NCBI GenBank assembly: GCA_030622755.1
Contig: JAUXFT010000009.1
Span: 1-46,152, forward strand
Reading direction: 5' to 3'
DNA: 46,152 bases
Origin: Aestuariirhabdus sp.
GTDB taxonomy: Bacteria; Pseudomonadota; Gammaproteobacteria; Pseudomonadales; Aestuariirhabdaceae
Shown here piece after piece: positions 45,709 to 46,152 of this stretch; position 1 is the first letter of the stretch; each line of letters begins with the position of its first letter. Position numbers and translations under genes: made by a program. Below the pieces are notes generated by a model. The model made no database searches. It had not been told where the DNA came from and worked only from the letters and a program-made list of their open reading frames with translations.

Positions 45709-46152
45709 GTGGATTCGATAACGGCGACACAACGATGGAAATCAACGCAGAGCATGTCGGCCAATACCTCCGACAACACCCTGAGTTTTTCCATCAAAGG
45801 GATGATCTGTTACTTACGCTCAACATACCTCACCAAAGAGGTGAGGCTGTGTCACTGGTTGAACGACAGGTAAACATTTTACGTGAACGTAATCTGGAAA
45901 TGCGCCAACGTCTGAACAACCTGCTCGATGTTGCTCGCGACAACGATCGATTGTTCGATAAAACCCGCCGGTTGGTGCTGGGATTACTCGAAGCACGCTC
46001 TCTTGACGATGTGGTTAGTTGCACCGAAGAGAGCCTGACAGATGATTTCAAAGTGCCCTATTGCGAGCTGGTGCTGTTCAGTGAAAAACCATTAAACACC
46101 CACAATCGAGTGAGCTCTCTTGGCGATGCCAATCAACACCTGCATGAGTTAC
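45705..46152 (+). CDS. DUF484 family protein (partial, runs off the window)
   Basis: An open frame of 149 codons without a stop, from ATG 45705, which overlaps the dapF stop. It begins [20 protein letters not shown], followed by [39 protein letters not shown] and [20 protein letters not shown]: the DUF484 signature (paired HPEFF and SLVERQ segments, then a coiled coil and GAF-like part). In gammaproteobacteria this gene lies between dapF and xerC; its role is unknown. The C-terminal part lies beyond the window. Confidence 0.93.
   Translation, partial: MSGFDNGDTTMEINAEHVGQYLRQHPEFFHQRDDLLLTLNIPHQRGEAVSLVERQVNILRERNLEMRQRLNNLLDVARDNDRLFDKTRRLVLGLLEARSLDDVVSCTEESLTDDFKVPYCELVLFSEKPLNTHNRVSSLGDANQHLHEL

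Overview
The window is a block of chromosomal core genes from a gammaproteobacterium of the Pseudomonas/Cellvibrio branch (Pseudomonadales in the wide sense). Three things suggest this. The gene order ygfB-pepP-ubiH-ubiI divergent from zapA-6S RNA-ygfA, then hemB-ppk, ppx/trxA-rho-ubiD, hemY-hemX-hemD-hemC-algR-algZ/argH and cyaY/lptM-lysA-dapF-DUF484, resembles the order known in Pseudomonas, with the intervening blocks shortened. The AlgR and AlgZ proteins are clearly of the Pseudomonas type. HemB has the magnesium-type active site at the same residue numbers as the Pseudomonas enzyme. GC content looks close to half by eye. The genus cannot be fixed from the sequence alone.

Layout. 1-611: repeat-rich DNA with no convincing gene. 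612-1309: ribosome-rescue factor ArfB behind a small cysteine-rich protein, with its own sigma70 promoter. 1624-6309: minus-strand unit ygfB-pepP-ubiH-ubiI (ubiquinone hydroxylation). 6355-7836: divergent plus-strand unit with a ZapB-like coiled coil, ZapA, 6S RNA and 5-formyl-THF cyclo-ligase. 7880-9301: an unannotated 59-residue secreted or membrane-anchored protein and an AraC-family regulator. 9692-13507: ilvA, rpiA, guaC. 13702-17570: a REC-GGDEF response regulator, pdxH, a periplasmic solute-binding-like gene cut by an in-frame amber codon, and hisC. 17672-24586: a VTT-membrane/flavin disulfide reductase fusion, hemH, hemB, ppk. 24750-28528: MAPEG protein, mltF, a short-chain dehydrogenase, a nitroreductase. 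28619-34704: ppx divergent from trxA-rho-ubiD-ferredoxin/flavin reductase. 34739-41202: the minus-strand heme and alginate-regulator cluster. 41375 to end: argH, cyaY and the lptM-lysA-dapF-DUF484 operon, which runs off the window.

Themes. Heme synthesis (hemH, hemB, hemC, hemD plus hemX/hemY), ubiquinone synthesis (ubiD, ubiH, ubiI), polyphosphate turnover (ppk, ppx), amino-acid synthesis (ilvA, hisC, argH, lysA, dapF) and cell-division or transcription control (zapA, 6S RNA, rho) make up most of the window. No prophage, insertion sequence, CRISPR array, tRNA or rRNA gene was seen.

No clearly new multi-gene system was found. The most unusual signals are: short degenerate tandem repeats (7-21 bp units) in many intergenic gaps, two of them overlapping the stop codon of the upstream gene; the amber-interrupted periplasmic gene; the overlooked small protein next to 6S RNA/ygfA; and a perfect extended Shine-Dalgarno sequence in a GAAA-capped hairpin that has no start codon behind it.
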